Assembly (NCBI RefSeq): GCF_016653465.1
Contig: NZ_NHSQ01000142.1
Coordinates: forward strand, 1-64,000
DNA length: 64,000 bases
From: Thiocystis minor
GTDB taxonomy: Bacteria > Pseudomonadota > Gammaproteobacteria > Chromatiales > Chromatiaceae
Reading direction: 5' to 3'
Of the stretch, positions 26,524 through 38,183 are shown piece after piece; within the stretch, counting starts at the first letter, position 1, and every line of letters begins with the position of its first letter. The notes under the pieces are model-generated. The model had not been told where the DNA came from. It made no database searches and saw only the letters and a list, made by a program, of their open reading frames with translations. Both the position numbers and the translations under genes were made by a program.

Positions 26524-26789
26524 AGCGCCCAGACCACTAGTTCATGCGCGGTCAACTCTCGATAGATGGCGTCGAGCTGAGGTTTTCCGTGCGCCTCGAT
26601 GGTGACGGTCACGCTGATCCATTTGCCGCCCCGGCTGGGTCGGATCGAGACGGCCGTTTCGTCGAAACCGGGCGCGTGCCGGCGGACGATCTCGATCACC
26701 GCGGACTCCAGGCCGCGGTCGGCCGGGCCCATCGCCTTGATCGGGAAGCTGCAAGGGAACGAGAACAAGGTTTCCTGAGGGTCGGACAT
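26520..26789 (-). CDS. ybeD: YbeD/DUF493 family protein
   Basis: An 89-residue protein with the DUF493 pattern: [18 protein letters not shown], then [20 protein letters not shown] and a closing [14 protein letters not shown]. YbeD of E. coli sits in the same dacA-ybeD-lipB order; its molecular role is not settled, although an ACT-like regulatory fold is known. The start at 26789 fits the family; the frame is open to 26873. Confidence 0.92.
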   Translation of the reverse strand: MSDPQETLFSFPCSFPIKAMGPADRGLESAVIEIVRRHAPGFDETAVSIRPSRGGKWISVTVTIEAHGKPQLDAIYRELTAHELVVWAL

Positions 26790-26818
26790 GGCCGATGCGC
26801 GGGGATCGTTCGATTGCG

Positions 26819-27976
26819 TCAATGAAGAAGACTGTCGACCAGCTTCAGAATGCTGTCGACGAATTTGCGCCACAGGTTGCCCTCGGCGACTTCCTGGAGC
26901 GCGACCAGAGGAACCCGTGCGATCTCCGTATCGCCCTGTGCGACCACGATGTCGCCCACTTGCGCGCCCTGGGCGATCGGGGCGATGAAATCGGAGGTCT
27001 TTTCCAGCCGTGCGTCGAGCTTGTCGTAGGCGCCGCGCGGAATGGTCGCGAAGACATCCGTGGCGGGACCGACCGGCAGGTTTTCAAGATTGCCGTACCA
27101 GGCGCGAATCGACTCGATCGGCTGATTGGCCGGATAGAGACGATGACTCTCGTAAAACCGGAATCCGTAGTTCAGCAGGGCCAGACTTGCCTCGGCGCGC
27201 GCCTTGGGCGTCGCCGATCCCATGACCACCGAAATCAGGCGCATGTCCTCGCGCTTGGCCGATCCCACCAGACAGTAACCGGCGGCCTTGGTATAGCCGG
27301 TCTTGACGCCGTCGGCGCTGGCGTCGCGCGCAAGCAGCGGGTTGCGGTTCTGCTGCGTGATGTTGTTGTAGACGAATTCCCGATTGCTGTACCAGGCGTA
27401 ATACTCGGGGAACTCTCTGATCAGGGCCAGCGTGACACGCGCCATGTCGCGGGCGGTGGTGTAGAGTTCCGGATCGGGGAGTCCGTTGGGATTGGTGAAA
27501 TGACTGTCGGCCATGCCCAGCCGCCTGGCATGATCGTTCATCAGGTTGGCGAAGGCGTCGACACTGCCGGCGGCATGCTCGGCCAGCGCTACCGCGGCAT
27601 CGTTGCCGGACTGGATGATCATGCCCTTGAGCAGATCCTCCAGGGCGACCTGTTTGCCGACCTCGATGAACATCTTCGAGCCGCCCGTCCGCCAAGCTTT
27701 CTCGCTGATCATGACCTGGTCGGTCAGCTTGATCTTGCCGCCGGCGAGTTCGCGAAACACCACATAGGCGGTCATGATCTTGGTCAGACTTGCCGGTTCC
27801 AGACGCTCGTCGGCATTTTGCTCGATCAGGGTCTTGCCGCTGTTGAAATCGATCAGCAGATAGCCCTTGGCCGCAAGTTCGGGAGGAGCCGGAATCGGCG
27901 GCTGCGCGGTCGCCGACGAGAGCGGCAAGGCACACAGAAAAAACCACAGGAACAAGATCGGGGAGGCTGACTTCAT
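26819..27976 (-). CDS. dacA: D-alanyl-D-alanine carboxypeptidase (PBP5/6 family)
   Basis: A 385-residue periplasmic enzyme that removes the terminal D-Ala of peptidoglycan stem peptides. It starts with a signal peptide (FLWFFLCALPLSSATA). ASLTKIMTAYVVF holds the SxxK nucleophile, QSGNDAAVALAEHAAGS the SxN motif, and DGVKTGYTKAAGYC the KTG motif. The C-terminal domain ends in an amphipathic helix (FVDSILKLVDSLLH) that anchors PBP5 proteins to the membrane. It lies between rlpA and ybeD on the same strand. Confidence 0.96.
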   Translation of the reverse strand: MKSASPILFLWFFLCALPLSSATAQPPIPAPPELAAKGYLLIDFNSGKTLIEQNADERLEPASLTKIMTAYVVFRELAGGKIKLTDQVMISEKAWRTGGSKMFIEVGKQVALEDLLKGMIIQSGNDAAVALAEHAAGSVDAFANLMNDHARRLGMADSHFTNPNGLPDPELYTTARDMARVTLALIREFPEYYAWYSNREFVYNNITQQNRNPLLARDASADGVKTGYTKAAGYCLVGSAKREDMRLISVVMGSATPKARAEASLALLNYGFRFYESHRLYPANQPIESIRAWYGNLENLPVGPATDVFATIPRGAYDKLDARLEKTSDFIAPIAQGAQVGDIVVAQGDTEIARVPLVALQEVAEGNLWRKFVDSILKLVDSLLH

Positions 27977-28056
27977 GAGGGGTCCGGGGCTTGGGGGATG
28001 GCGGGGTTGGAGCGAAGTCTATTCTAACCCCCCATCCCCGGATTTGGCACCCCGGA

Positions 28057-29085
28057 TCAGTTCGTCACCCGTTGCGGACGGTCCACGCCAAGCGCTACGA
28101 GCTGCCGCGTCAGTCGGTCGGCGTCCTGTTCGGAGGCTAGCGGACCGATTCTGACCTTGTAGAGCGCTGCGCCGCCGGTCTCCGGAGTCAGGATTCGGAT
28201 GGGATCGTGCCCTAACTGGCCATTCAAACGTTCGCGCAGTCGCTCGGCGTTGCGCGGATCGCCGAAGGCGCCGATCTGGAGATACAGCGTTTCGCCATGG
28301 CCGGGGGGTTGCTCGCGGGATGCGACTGTCGCGACGGGTCGCGGTGCGTCCCCGAGGGCGGGCGCCGGCGGGGATGTCGAGTTGCCTCTCGCCATCCGCG
28401 TGGGCGCGCGCTCGGGATGCGCGGGCGGACCGGATGGAGCGACAGCGCGGGCAATCCTGGCGTTGGCCTTGCCCGAGGACGCGAGAAATGGGCCGGGGTC
28501 CGATTTCGGACGCTTCGGATCGATGGCGCGCACCTCAACCATTGCCGTTCCCGTCTTGACGACGCCCAGCTTGACGGCCGCGGTATGGGACAGATCGATG
28601 AGACGCGGACCATGAAAGGGGCCGCGGTCATTGATCCTGATCACGATGCTGCGCCCATTTTCGATGTTGGTCACCCGCGCATAGGTCGGCAGCGGCAGGG
28701 TCTTGTGCGCCGCGCTCATGGCGTGCATGTCGTAGATCTCGCCCGAGCTGGTCTTGCGCCCATGGAATGGCTTGCCGTACCAGGATGCCAGTCCGCGCTC
28801 CACATAGCCGCGGCTGCTCCGCTGGGTGCGGTAACGCTTGCCGAAGACCACGTAGGACTCGGGATTTCCGGACTTGGACAGGGGTTCGACACGCGGCACC
28901 GCGTCCGGAATGCGGGCGATGCGCGGGGGAATGTCGTCACCGTCCGGTCGGTCGACCTGGCTGGCACAACCGGAGAGCAGCGCGAGAAGCAGCAGGATCC
29001 CCATCCAGACGACCGTTGCGCCTGCTGATGCGGCGGGCCGAATGTCGGCCATCCGCGTGGTCGAGAGGCGCTTGTCTGTTCGCAT
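28057..29085 (-). CDS. rlpA: Septal ring lytic transglycosylase / lipoprotein RlpA
   Basis: The protein is 342 residues. LLLLALLSGCAS is a lipobox. The double-psi beta-barrel domain is clear in ASWYGKPFHGRKTSSGE and VIRINDRGPFHGPRLIDLS, with the catalytic Asp and nearby residues of RlpA. The C-terminal ~75 residues form a SPOR domain (YLQIGAFGDPRNAERLRERL) that binds glycan strands lacking stem peptides. The ATG at 29085 has GGAG ten bases before it; 29121 is open but less likely and would overlap mltB. The gene follows mltB by 32 bases. Confidence 0.92.
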   Translation of the reverse strand: MRTDKRLSTTRMADIRPAASAGATVVWMGILLLLALLSGCASQVDRPDGDDIPPRIARIPDAVPRVEPLSKSGNPESYVVFGKRYRTQRSSRGYVERGLASWYGKPFHGRKTSSGEIYDMHAMSAAHKTLPLPTYARVTNIENGRSIVIRINDRGPFHGPRLIDLSHTAAVKLGVVKTGTAMVEVRAIDPKRPKSDPGPFLASSGKANARIARAVAPSGPPAHPERAPTRMARGNSTSPPAPALGDAPRPVATVASREQPPGHGETLYLQIGAFGDPRNAERLRERLNGQLGHDPIRILTPETGGAALYKVRIGPLASEQDADRLTRQLVALGVDRPQRVTN

Positions 29086-29117
29086 ATTGCAGTGTCTCCA
29101 AACGATCGCGCGCTCAA

Positions 29118-30110
29118 TCACCGCTCGCCGACATGGCGCGCCCGGATCTCCTCGCTCAACTGAAGGACCGCCATGGCGTAGAGGTTGCTGTGGTTGTAGC
29201 GCGTGATGACATAGAAATTGTCGAGACCGATCCAGTATTCGTCGGTCGGTCCAGCGAGCCGGATCAAGCTCGCCGGGGTTGATGGAGCGATGGACGCGCG
29301 CCAGTCGATGCCGGCGTCGCGCCAGTCGCCCGCCGTGCGGTTGGGCTTGAGCGGCGTGTTCTCGGCGATGTCGAGGCCGTCGGGAAGGCTGGCCGTGAGT
29401 TCGGCCGGGAAGGCGACCGGCTCGCCGGGCCGCCAGCCGTGGAGTTTGAAATAGTTGGCAACACTGCCGATGACATCCGGGTCGCTGTGCCAGAGGTCAC
29501 GCCGTCCGTCGCCGTCGAAATCCACCGCGTAAGCGCGGTAACTGGAGGAAATGAATTGGGGTTTTCCGAGCGCCCCGGCATAGGAGCCCAGGATTTTGCC
29601 GGGGTCGAGCCCTTCCTCGCGGCTCAGGAGCAGGAAGGATTCCAACTCGCCGCGAAAGAAATCCGCCCGCTTGGGATAGGAGAAGCCCAGGGTCGTCAGC
29701 GCATCCAGCACCCGATGGGCGCCCAGGTGACGTCCGTAGCTGGTTTCGACTCCGAGGATGGCGACGACGATCTCGGGCGGGACACCGAAGAGGGTCTCGG
29801 CGCGCGTCAGGGTCTCGGCATGGTCGCGCCAGAAGGCGACACCGGCGTCGATCCGCTCCGGGGTGTGGAAGAGTGCTCGGTAATCGCGCCAGGATTTGTC
29901 CTCGTAGGGACGATTCATGGCGTCGACGATTGTTTGCCGGTAGCGCGCGGTCTCCAGCAGGGTCTGGAGCGCGACAGGGTCGAAGCCATGACGTTCGGTC
30001 ATCCCGGCGATGAACCGCTGGACGCCCGCGCGATCCTCGTCCGGCGCCGCTGCGACTGGACTCAAGAAAAGGGCCACGGCAAGCGCGGCAAGGAGGCGAG
30101 CGACGGGCAT
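29118..30110 (-). CDS. mltB: Membrane-bound lytic murein transglycosylase B
   Basis: A 330-residue enzyme cutting glycan strands to 1,6-anhydro-MurNAc ends. VVAILGVETSYGRHLG contains the catalytic Glu, and GAHRVLDALTTLGFSYPKR and GALGKPQFISSSYRAYAVDFDGDG, cited by their ends, are MltB-specific. The N-terminus MPVARLLAALAVALFLSPVAA is a signal peptide without a lipobox Cys, so the protein is probably soluble in the periplasm, unlike E. coli MltB. The frame extends upstream to 30251, but the signal peptide fixes the start at 30110. A 487-base repeat-rich gap separates it from rodA. Confidence 0.93.
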   Translation of the reverse strand: MPVARLLAALAVALFLSPVAAAPDEDRAGVQRFIAGMTERHGFDPVALQTLLETARYRQTIVDAMNRPYEDKSWRDYRALFHTPERIDAGVAFWRDHAETLTRAETLFGVPPEIVVAILGVETSYGRHLGAHRVLDALTTLGFSYPKRADFFRGELESFLLLSREEGLDPGKILGSYAGALGKPQFISSSYRAYAVDFDGDGRRDLWHSDPDVIGSVANYFKLHGWRPGEPVAFPAELTASLPDGLDIAENTPLKPNRTAGDWRDAGIDWRASIAPSTPASLIRLAGPTDEYWIGLDNFYVITRYNHSNLYAMAVLQLSEEIRARHVGER

Positions 30111-30279
30111 AGGGCGCAGCCATCGGCCATAAATGCGATAAATGACATTCAGTATAGGCCATAACAGCCTAAACGAAAAGCGGTTTGGTATTTCCAACCG
30201 GCGGCCTTTTGGCAAACTTGGAACCTGGAGCAGACGGAAAATCGGCAGCAACTTTCCAGGACATCAGCCCGTCTTGTTT

Positions 30280-30356
30280 CTGCCAACTGCCAACTGCCAA
30301 CTGCCAACTGCCAACTGCCAACTGCCAACTGCCAACTGCCAACTGCCAACTGCCAA
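30280..30356 (+). repeat. (CTGCCAA)11 heptanucleotide tandem array
   Basis: Eleven perfect copies of the 7-base unit CTGCCAA run without interruption for 77 bases. It is intergenic. Perfect copies suggest recent expansion by slippage, so copy number is likely to vary between strains. Confidence 0.97.
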
Positions 30357-30448
30357 CTTATAGTCAATGCCTTCCAATCACGACCAGCGTAATGGGAGCG
30401 CGAATCAAACCAATGCACGACGGTTTGGAACGGGGCATCCGCGATGAT

Positions 30449-30510
30449 CGTTGTCGTTGTCGTTGTCGTTGTCGTTATTCGATTCGACAACGACAACGAC
30501 AACGACAACG
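30449..30510. repeat. Perfect 26 bp hexamer hairpin (CGTTGT)4 / (CGACAA)4
   Basis: The left arm at 30449-30474 and the right arm at 30485-30510 are exact reverse complements built of hexamer units, around a 10-base loop TTATTCGATT. It is the cleaner relative of the element at 23631-23725 and could fold into a long cruciform or RNA stem. Confidence 0.95.
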
Positions 30511-30530
30511 AAAGCAAGAACGACGAAAGC

Positions 30531-30554
30531 GCGACGGGGTATTCACCCCGTCGC
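30531..30554. repeat. REP-like palindrome, GCGACGGGGT arms
   Basis: GCGACGGGGT pairs with ACCCCGTCGC around a 4-base ATTC loop. The central 20 bases are identical, in inverse orientation, to those of the palindrome at 40261-40288. It lies just 43 bases beyond the rodA stop and may also act as a terminator. Confidence 0.8.
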
Positions 30555-30597
30555 AAGGTTTTCCGAACACTGGGAATTCGTCATTCCCAAAATCGCC

Positions 30598-31734
30598 TTA
30601 AGGACGCACGGGCTTTTTATGCGTCTCGACCGCCATGATCATGCCGAATCCGATCATCAGGGTCACCATCGAGGTGCCGCCGTAACTGATCAGCGGCAGC
30701 GGAACCCCTACCACCGGCAGCAAACCCGTCACCATGCCGGTGTTCACGAAGACATAGACGAAGAACACGAGGATCAACCCGCCCGCCAGCAGACGGCCAT
30801 AGTTATCGCGCGCGCGGGCCACGATCACGAGTCCGCGCAGGATGATGAAGAGATAAAGCGCCAGCAGCGCCAGGATGCCGGCGAAGCCGAATTCCTCGCC
30901 GATCACCGCGAAGATGAAGTCGGTATGACGCTCAGGTAGGAATTCGAGATGGGACTGGGTGCCGTTGAGCCAGCCCTTACCGGAGATGCCGCCCGAGCCG
31001 ATCGCGATCTGCGATTGGATGATGTGATAGCCGGTGCCAAGCGGATCCGATTCGGGATCGAGAAAGGTCAACACCCGCGCGCGTTGATAGTCGTGCATGA
31101 AGAGCCAGACGACCGGGGCGATGGCGGCCACCACGCTCGCCAGCGCCAGGATCATCCACCAGCTCAATCCCGCGACGAAGAGCACCAGTGCCCCGGCGCT
31201 GGCGACCAGGAGCGAGGTTCCCAGATCCGGCTGCTTGGCGATCAGCAGCACGGGGATCAGGGTCAGGATGATCGCCAGCAGGATCCACCCTGGCCGCGGT
31301 GGCAGCGGGCGGATGGACAGCAGCCAGGCGGCGGCCATGGGGACGGCGAGTTTCAGCAGTTCCGAGGGCTGAAACCGCACCACGCCAAGGTCGAGCCAGC
31401 GTTGGGCGCCCTTGCCGATGTCGCCGAACAGGAGCACGGCGACCAACATGGCGACTCCGAGCAGATAGAGCGCGAAGGACCAGCGGCGCAGGATCAGCGG
31501 CGGCACCTGGGCGATGGCAAACATCAGCACGAAGGCGATCCCCATCCGCGCGAGTTGGCGCTCGACGATGAGCGGGTTCCGATCGCCGGCGCTGTAGACC
31601 ACCAGCAGGCCAAAACCGCACAGGGCCAGGAGCGCGAGCAAGAGCGGGGCATCGAGGTGGATCCGTTGCAACAGACCGAGCTTCGCGGTTTCCGCGTCCT
31701 GATCGAGTCTCGCGGAGATCGTCTTAGTCGCCAT
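30598..31734 (-). CDS. rodA: Rod-shape peptidoglycan polymerase RodA
   Basis: A 378-residue SEDS-family membrane protein that polymerises lipid II into glycan strands for lateral wall growth. It has about ten helices. VVYSAGDRNPLIVERQLARM, NTGMVTGLLPVVGVPLPLIS and YGGTSMVTLMIGFGMIMAVE, near the C-terminus, are the FtsW/RodA/SpoVE signatures. The ATG at 31734 overlaps the mrdA stop by 11 bases, so it is coupled to its partner PBP2. The longer frame to 31845 is inside mrdA. Confidence 0.96.
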   Translation of the reverse strand: MATKTISARLDQDAETAKLGLLQRIHLDAPLLLALLALCGFGLLVVYSAGDRNPLIVERQLARMGIAFVLMFAIAQVPPLILRRWSFALYLLGVAMLVAVLLFGDIGKGAQRWLDLGVVRFQPSELLKLAVPMAAAWLLSIRPLPPRPGWILLAIILTLIPVLLIAKQPDLGTSLLVASAGALVLFVAGLSWWMILALASVVAAIAPVVWLFMHDYQRARVLTFLDPESDPLGTGYHIIQSQIAIGSGGISGKGWLNGTQSHLEFLPERHTDFIFAVIGEEFGFAGILALLALYLFIILRGLVIVARARDNYGRLLAGGLILVFFVYVFVNTGMVTGLLPVVGVPLPLISYGGTSMVTLMIGFGMIMAVETHKKPVRP

Positions 31735-33607
31735 CGCTGCCGCCATCGCCGGTCGCGTCCGTAGGGAGGAGCGTGGATCCGCCCAGATAGACATCCATGA
31801 CGCGGCGCGCGACCGGCGCGGCGTCCGAGCCGCCATGACCGCCATTCTCGACCAGCACGGCCACGGCGATGCGCGGATCCTCCACCGGGGCGAAGGCGAC
31901 GAAGAGCGCGTGATCGCGCATGCGCTCGGGGATTTTCGCGGCGTTATAGGTCTGCTTCTGCCCGATGGTGAAGACCTGGGAGGTGCCGGTCTTGCCGGCG
32001 ATGCGGTAGTCCGGGCTACGGATCCGCTTGGCCGTGCCGCGCGGGCTTTCCACGACCTGACTCATGGCGTCGATCACGTTGTCCCAATAGCGCGCATCGC
32101 CGACCTCCACGTCACGCGACACCCGCGGGAACTCGCTCTCCGTGTCCGCGCCTGGGAAGCGGCTGGCGCGTGCCAGCCGGGGTTGGATGAAATGCCCCCG
32201 ATTCGCCATGGTCGCCGTGGCCGCCGCCAGTTGCAGCGGGGTCGCGAGGAAGGAGCCCTGACCGATGCCGACGATCAGGGTCTCGCCCGGATACCAGGGC
32301 TGTTTGCGCACCCGTTGTTTCCACTCGCGCGAGGGCAGCAATCCGGGGAGTTCGCCGGCGACATCGACCCCGGTGCGCGCGCCAAAGCCGAATTGACTCA
32401 GGAATCCATGCAGCCGGTCGATGCCCATCTGGTTGGCCAGCGAATAAAAATAGACATCGCAGGACTCCACGATGGCCCGCTCCAGATTCACCGTGCCGTG
32501 CCCGCCCTTGCGCCAGCAGCGAAAGCGGTGGCTTTGGCCGGGCAGTGAAAAGGCGCCGGAGCAGTGCGTGGTTTTGCGGGCGGTGGTGAAGCCGGTCGCC
32601 AGTCCGCCCAGGGCGATGAAGGGTTTGACGGTGGAACCCGGTGGGTACTGGCCACGCGCGGCGCGATCGAACAGCGGTTTGTCGATGGAGTGCAGCAGGG
32701 CGTTGTAATCCGTCTGACTGATCCCCTCGACGAACAGATTCGGGTTATAGCTCGGCTTGCTGACCATCGCCAGCACGCCGCCATCGCGCGGGTCGATGGC
32801 GACGACGGCGCCGCGCCGCTCGCCCAAGGCGTTGATCGCCTCCTGCTGCAGGGCCATGTCGAGATACAGCGACAGATCCTGGCCCGGCGTGGGAGGGGTG
32901 CTCTCCAGCGTGCGTAGGATGCGTCCGCGTGCGTTGACCTCGACCTGTTGATAGCCGACCCGTCCATGCAGCACATCCTCATGGGCCTTCTCCAGACCGC
33001 CCTTGCCGATGAAATGGGTGCCGGCGTAATTGCTGGTGTCGATCAAGGTCATTTCGCGCTCGTTGATCCGGCCCACATACCCCAGCACATGCGCGGTGGA
33101 TTCGCCGAGCGGATAGGTTCGGATCAGTTCGGCGCGAACATCGACGGCGGGAAAACGATGACCGTCCACCGCGAAGCGCGCGACCTCCTCGGGGGTCATG
33201 TTGAGCCGAATTGGCACCCCCTGAAAACGCATCCGCTGACGCTTGAGACGCTCGAAGCGGGCGCGGTCGTTGGCATCGATCGGCACCAGCCGCGCCAGTT
33301 CGTCGATGGTCCCCGCCAGATCCGCGACCTTTTCGATCGTGATCTCCAGCGAAAAGGTCGGATGATTGTCGGCCAGCACCACGCCACTGGCATCGTAGAT
33401 CAGACCGCGCGACGGCGGGACGGGCTGGACTTTCACCCGGTTGTCCTTGGAGAGGACCGAGAAGTGATCATGACGATCCACTTGCAGGTGGAGCAGACGC
33501 AACGCGAGCAGGCACAGGCCGATGAGCACCAATACCCCCGCCACCAGCGCGCGCGTGGCGACGAGCCGTTGCTCGCGCCGGCGGTCCTCGAAACTCGTCA
33601 GACGCAT
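31724..33607 (-). CDS. mrdA: Penicillin-binding protein 2 (peptidoglycan transpeptidase)
   Basis: A 627-residue class B PBP that crosslinks wall made by RodA. One N-terminal helix (ALVAGVLVLIGLCLLALRLL) anchors it in the inner membrane. The PBP dimerisation domain follows, with PPSRGLIYDASGVVLADN. The transpeptidase has YPPGSTVKPFIALGG (SxxK), ESCDVYFYSLA (SxD, the PBP2-type second motif) and RIAGKTGTSQV-like IAGKTGTSQV (KTG). It lies between mreD and rodA in the usual order. Confidence 0.96.
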   Translation of the reverse strand: MRLTSFEDRRREQRLVATRALVAGVLVLIGLCLLALRLLHLQVDRHDHFSVLSKDNRVKVQPVPPSRGLIYDASGVVLADNHPTFSLEITIEKVADLAGTIDELARLVPIDANDRARFERLKRQRMRFQGVPIRLNMTPEEVARFAVDGHRFPAVDVRAELIRTYPLGESTAHVLGYVGRINEREMTLIDTSNYAGTHFIGKGGLEKAHEDVLHGRVGYQQVEVNARGRILRTLESTPPTPGQDLSLYLDMALQQEAINALGERRGAVVAIDPRDGGVLAMVSKPSYNPNLFVEGISQTDYNALLHSIDKPLFDRAARGQYPPGSTVKPFIALGGLATGFTTARKTTHCSGAFSLPGQSHRFRCWRKGGHGTVNLERAIVESCDVYFYSLANQMGIDRLHGFLSQFGFGARTGVDVAGELPGLLPSREWKQRVRKQPWYPGETLIVGIGQGSFLATPLQLAAATATMANRGHFIQPRLARASRFPGADTESEFPRVSRDVEVGDARYWDNVIDAMSQVVESPRGTAKRIRSPDYRIAGKTGTSQVFTIGQKQTYNAAKIPERMRDHALFVAFAPVEDPRIAVAVLVENGGHGGSDAAPVARRVMDVYLGGSTLLPTDATGDGGSDGD

Positions 33608-33637
33608 CGGCGTTGATTCCAGCGCGGGCGCATCCGT

Positions 33638-34126
33638 TCAGTCCGTCCCCATGCGTCGCTCGACCTGGGTCAGGGCGGCAGAGAGCCAGGGCCAGATCAG
33701 CAGGCCAATGAAGGTCGGAACCCAATAGCTCAGGGTCGGCATGGGTTGACCGGTGGCGCCGAGGATCCAAAGGGTGAGCAGACGTTCGGCCAGCAGCAGC
33801 ACCCACACGAAGAAACTCTGCTGCCAGAGCGGGAAAAGACGGATCCGCGCATGCAGTTTCACCGCCACATAGGCCACCAGAGACAGCCCTAATGCCTGTT
33901 GACCAAGGACGGAGGCGGTCAGTACGTCGAGCATCAATCCGGTTCCGAACCCCCAGAACACGCCCACCCGCTCGGGCAGGGTCAGGCACCAGAAGAGGAG
34001 GGTCAGGGTAACCCATTGCGGGCGGAAGTCCTCCAATCCGGCGGGCATTGGCACAATCGTCAGGAACATGGCGAGCGCCAGGCTCGACAGAACCATCCAC
34101 AGACCCCGGCGCTCAGTCTCGCTCAT
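33638..34126 (-). CDS. mreD: Rod-shape-determining protein MreD
   Basis: A 162-residue inner-membrane protein with about five helices. MPAGLEDFRPQWVTLTLLFW matches the usual MreD start (P...RP.W..L.L.YW), and GLMLDVLTASVLGQQALGLS matches its middle. It works with MreB, MreC, RodA and PBP2 in the elongasome. The ATG at 34126 overlaps mreC by 14 bases, and upstream residues to 34222 belong to mreC sequence. Confidence 0.93.
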   Translation of the reverse strand: MSETERRGLWMVLSSLALAMFLTIVPMPAGLEDFRPQWVTLTLLFWCLTLPERVGVFWGFGTGLMLDVLTASVLGQQALGLSLVAYVAVKLHARIRLFPLWQQSFFVWVLLLAERLLTLWILGATGQPMPTLSYWVPTFIGLLIWPWLSAALTQVERRMGTD

Positions 34127-35033
34127 GGCGATACAAAGGCTTGAGCGCGTCGGCGGCCAGCGTGGCGTGGTCCGGTTTCGCGCCCATGGACCAAACCAAT
34201 AGAACCTCTCGGCTGCGGTCAAGTCGCGCAGTCGGTTCCGCGATGACCGTCGTGAAAGGGTTGTCAGGATCCTGACGCACCGTCTTGACCCGCGCGACCG
34301 GATAGCCCGACGGAAACCGCTCGTCCATTCCGGAAGTCACCAGCAGGTCGCCCACGCGAATATCCGCGTTTTTCGGAATATAGAGCAATTCGAGTTCCTG
34401 GCTCGGCCCCTTCCCGGCGGCGATGGTGCGCAGACCATTGCGGTTGACCTCCACCGGCAGCGAGTGATTGGCGTCGGTGATCAGCAGCACTGTGGACGAA
34501 AAGGGATTGGCGCGGATCACCTGACCCATCACGGCCTCGGCATCTAGGACCGGCTGGCCGGCAAAGACGCCGGAATTGGTGCCCTTGTTGATCATCACCT
34601 GCTGGCTGGAAGGGGCAAGATCCACGGCCAGAATCTCCGCGATCAGGACGCGTTCGCCGACCTCGAAGGAGGAGCCAAGCAGGTCGCGCAGACGCATATT
34701 TTCCGCCCGCAGCGATTCGAATTGTTGCAGGCGCCCCTTAAGAACCAGATTTTCATGTTGCAGGTTTTCGTTCGAAAGCCTGAGTTGCGCCTCGCCGACG
34801 AGCCGTTCCTGCGCCTCGCGTGCCAGTTGTGCCGGCAGATTGGCCGCGAACTGCAAAGGATAGATCGCCACCTCGATCACTGAGCGCACCGTGTCCAGGT
34901 AATGGTAGCGATGGTCGGCGACAATCAGCCCGATCGCCAGAATCTCCGCCAGGATCACCCGGAAGGTTGGCGAGGGTCCATGGACAAACAGTGGTTTGAT
35001 GGTGGCGTTCCTCGGCAAGATCCCGGATGGCAT
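34113..35033 (-). CDS. mreC: Rod-shape-determining protein MreC
   Basis: A 306-residue protein with one N-terminal helix (VILAEILAIGLIVADHR), a coiled coil (REAQERLVGEAQLRLSNENL region) and a beta-rich periplasmic domain. VMINKGTNSGVFAGQPVLD and LLYIPKNADIRVGDLLVTSG are family signatures. MreC links cytoplasmic MreB to PBP2 in the periplasm. The start is uncertain: the family usually begins shortly before KPLF..GPS, which allows the ATG at 35033, an ATG at 35096 or a TTG at 35018. Confidence 0.93.
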   Translation of the reverse strand: MPSGILPRNATIKPLFVHGPSPTFRVILAEILAIGLIVADHRYHYLDTVRSVIEVAIYPLQFAANLPAQLAREAQERLVGEAQLRLSNENLQHENLVLKGRLQQFESLRAENMRLRDLLGSSFEVGERVLIAEILAVDLAPSSQQVMINKGTNSGVFAGQPVLDAEAVMGQVIRANPFSSTVLLITDANHSLPVEVNRNGLRTIAAGKGPSQELELLYIPKNADIRVGDLLVTSGMDERFPSGYPVARVKTVRQDPDNPFTTVIAEPTARLDRSREVLLVWSMGAKPDHATLAADALKPLYRHERD

Positions 35034-35107
35034 CGATCTCTTGGTGCTGGACAGATTGCCAGGCCGACGCAAAGCGGTTTCGGCGGCAAGATTCATCGCG
35101 CGCGCAG

Positions 35108-36229
<1,122 letters not shown>

Positions 36230-36405
36230 TCAGGAATCAAATCCAAAGGGTAATTGGGCGGCTAATCTAGCAATGCAGGCGAGGATCGGCAAGGTATTGG
36301 GGGAGACCGTTCCCAATGACAGGCATCCCGGATCCGCCGAGGCGAGTTCCACCACCCACGCCCCTATGCTATTTTGCGGGACTTTCAGCCAACGCTAGGA
36401 TCGCC

Positions 36406-36692
36406 ATGTCACTGGATCGTTCCGACATCGAAAAGATCGCGCATCTGGCGCGGCTCGCCATCGCCCCCGAACAGACCGAGCGCTACGCCGCCGATCTCTC
36501 CAACATTCTCGATCTGGTCGCCCGGATGGACGCCGCCGACACCGAGGGCGTCGAACCCATGGCGCACCCGCTCCACATGACACAGCGGCTGCGGCCGGAC
36601 GACGCCACCGAGCCCGACCGGCGCGCCCTGTTTCAGGCCATCGCCCCGCTGACCGAGGGCGGGCTCTATCTGGTTCCGAAGGTCATCGAATA

Positions 36693-36693
<1 letters not shown>
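36406..36693 (+). CDS. gatC: Asp-tRNA(Asn)/Glu-tRNA(Gln) amidotransferase subunit C
   Basis: A 95-residue subunit that stabilises GatA in the transamidosome. [13 protein letters not shown] at the start, [26 protein letters not shown], cited by its ends, and LVPKVIE at the end are family hallmarks. AGGA lies upstream of the ATG at 36406. The stop codon overlaps the gatA start by one base (TAATG). Confidence 0.95.
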
Positions 36694-38147
<1,454 letters not shown>

Positions 38148-38183
38148 GTATCGAGCCATGTCCATTGCCGACGGGAAAGCCTG

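Larger units (their letters stand above)
30111..30597. other. Repeat-rich gap between mltB and rodA
   Basis: This stretch interrupts an otherwise tightly packed cell-elongation block. It contains a heptamer array (30280-30356), a long hexamer hairpin (30449-30510) and a GACGGGGT palindrome (30531-30554). No gene is supported; open frames here only read through the repeats. A promoter for mltB-rlpA-dacA-ybeD-lipB probably lies here too, but I cannot place it. Confidence 0.7.

Noticed and set aside
26795-27970. A 391-codon plus-strand frame
   Set aside because: It lies opposite dacA, whose SxxK, SxN and KTG motifs are intact. The plus frame has no domain.
30149-30556. Open frames with repeating LSLSLS, TTTTTT or QLAVGSW residues
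   Set aside because: They are translations of the heptamer and hexamer repeats rather than genes.
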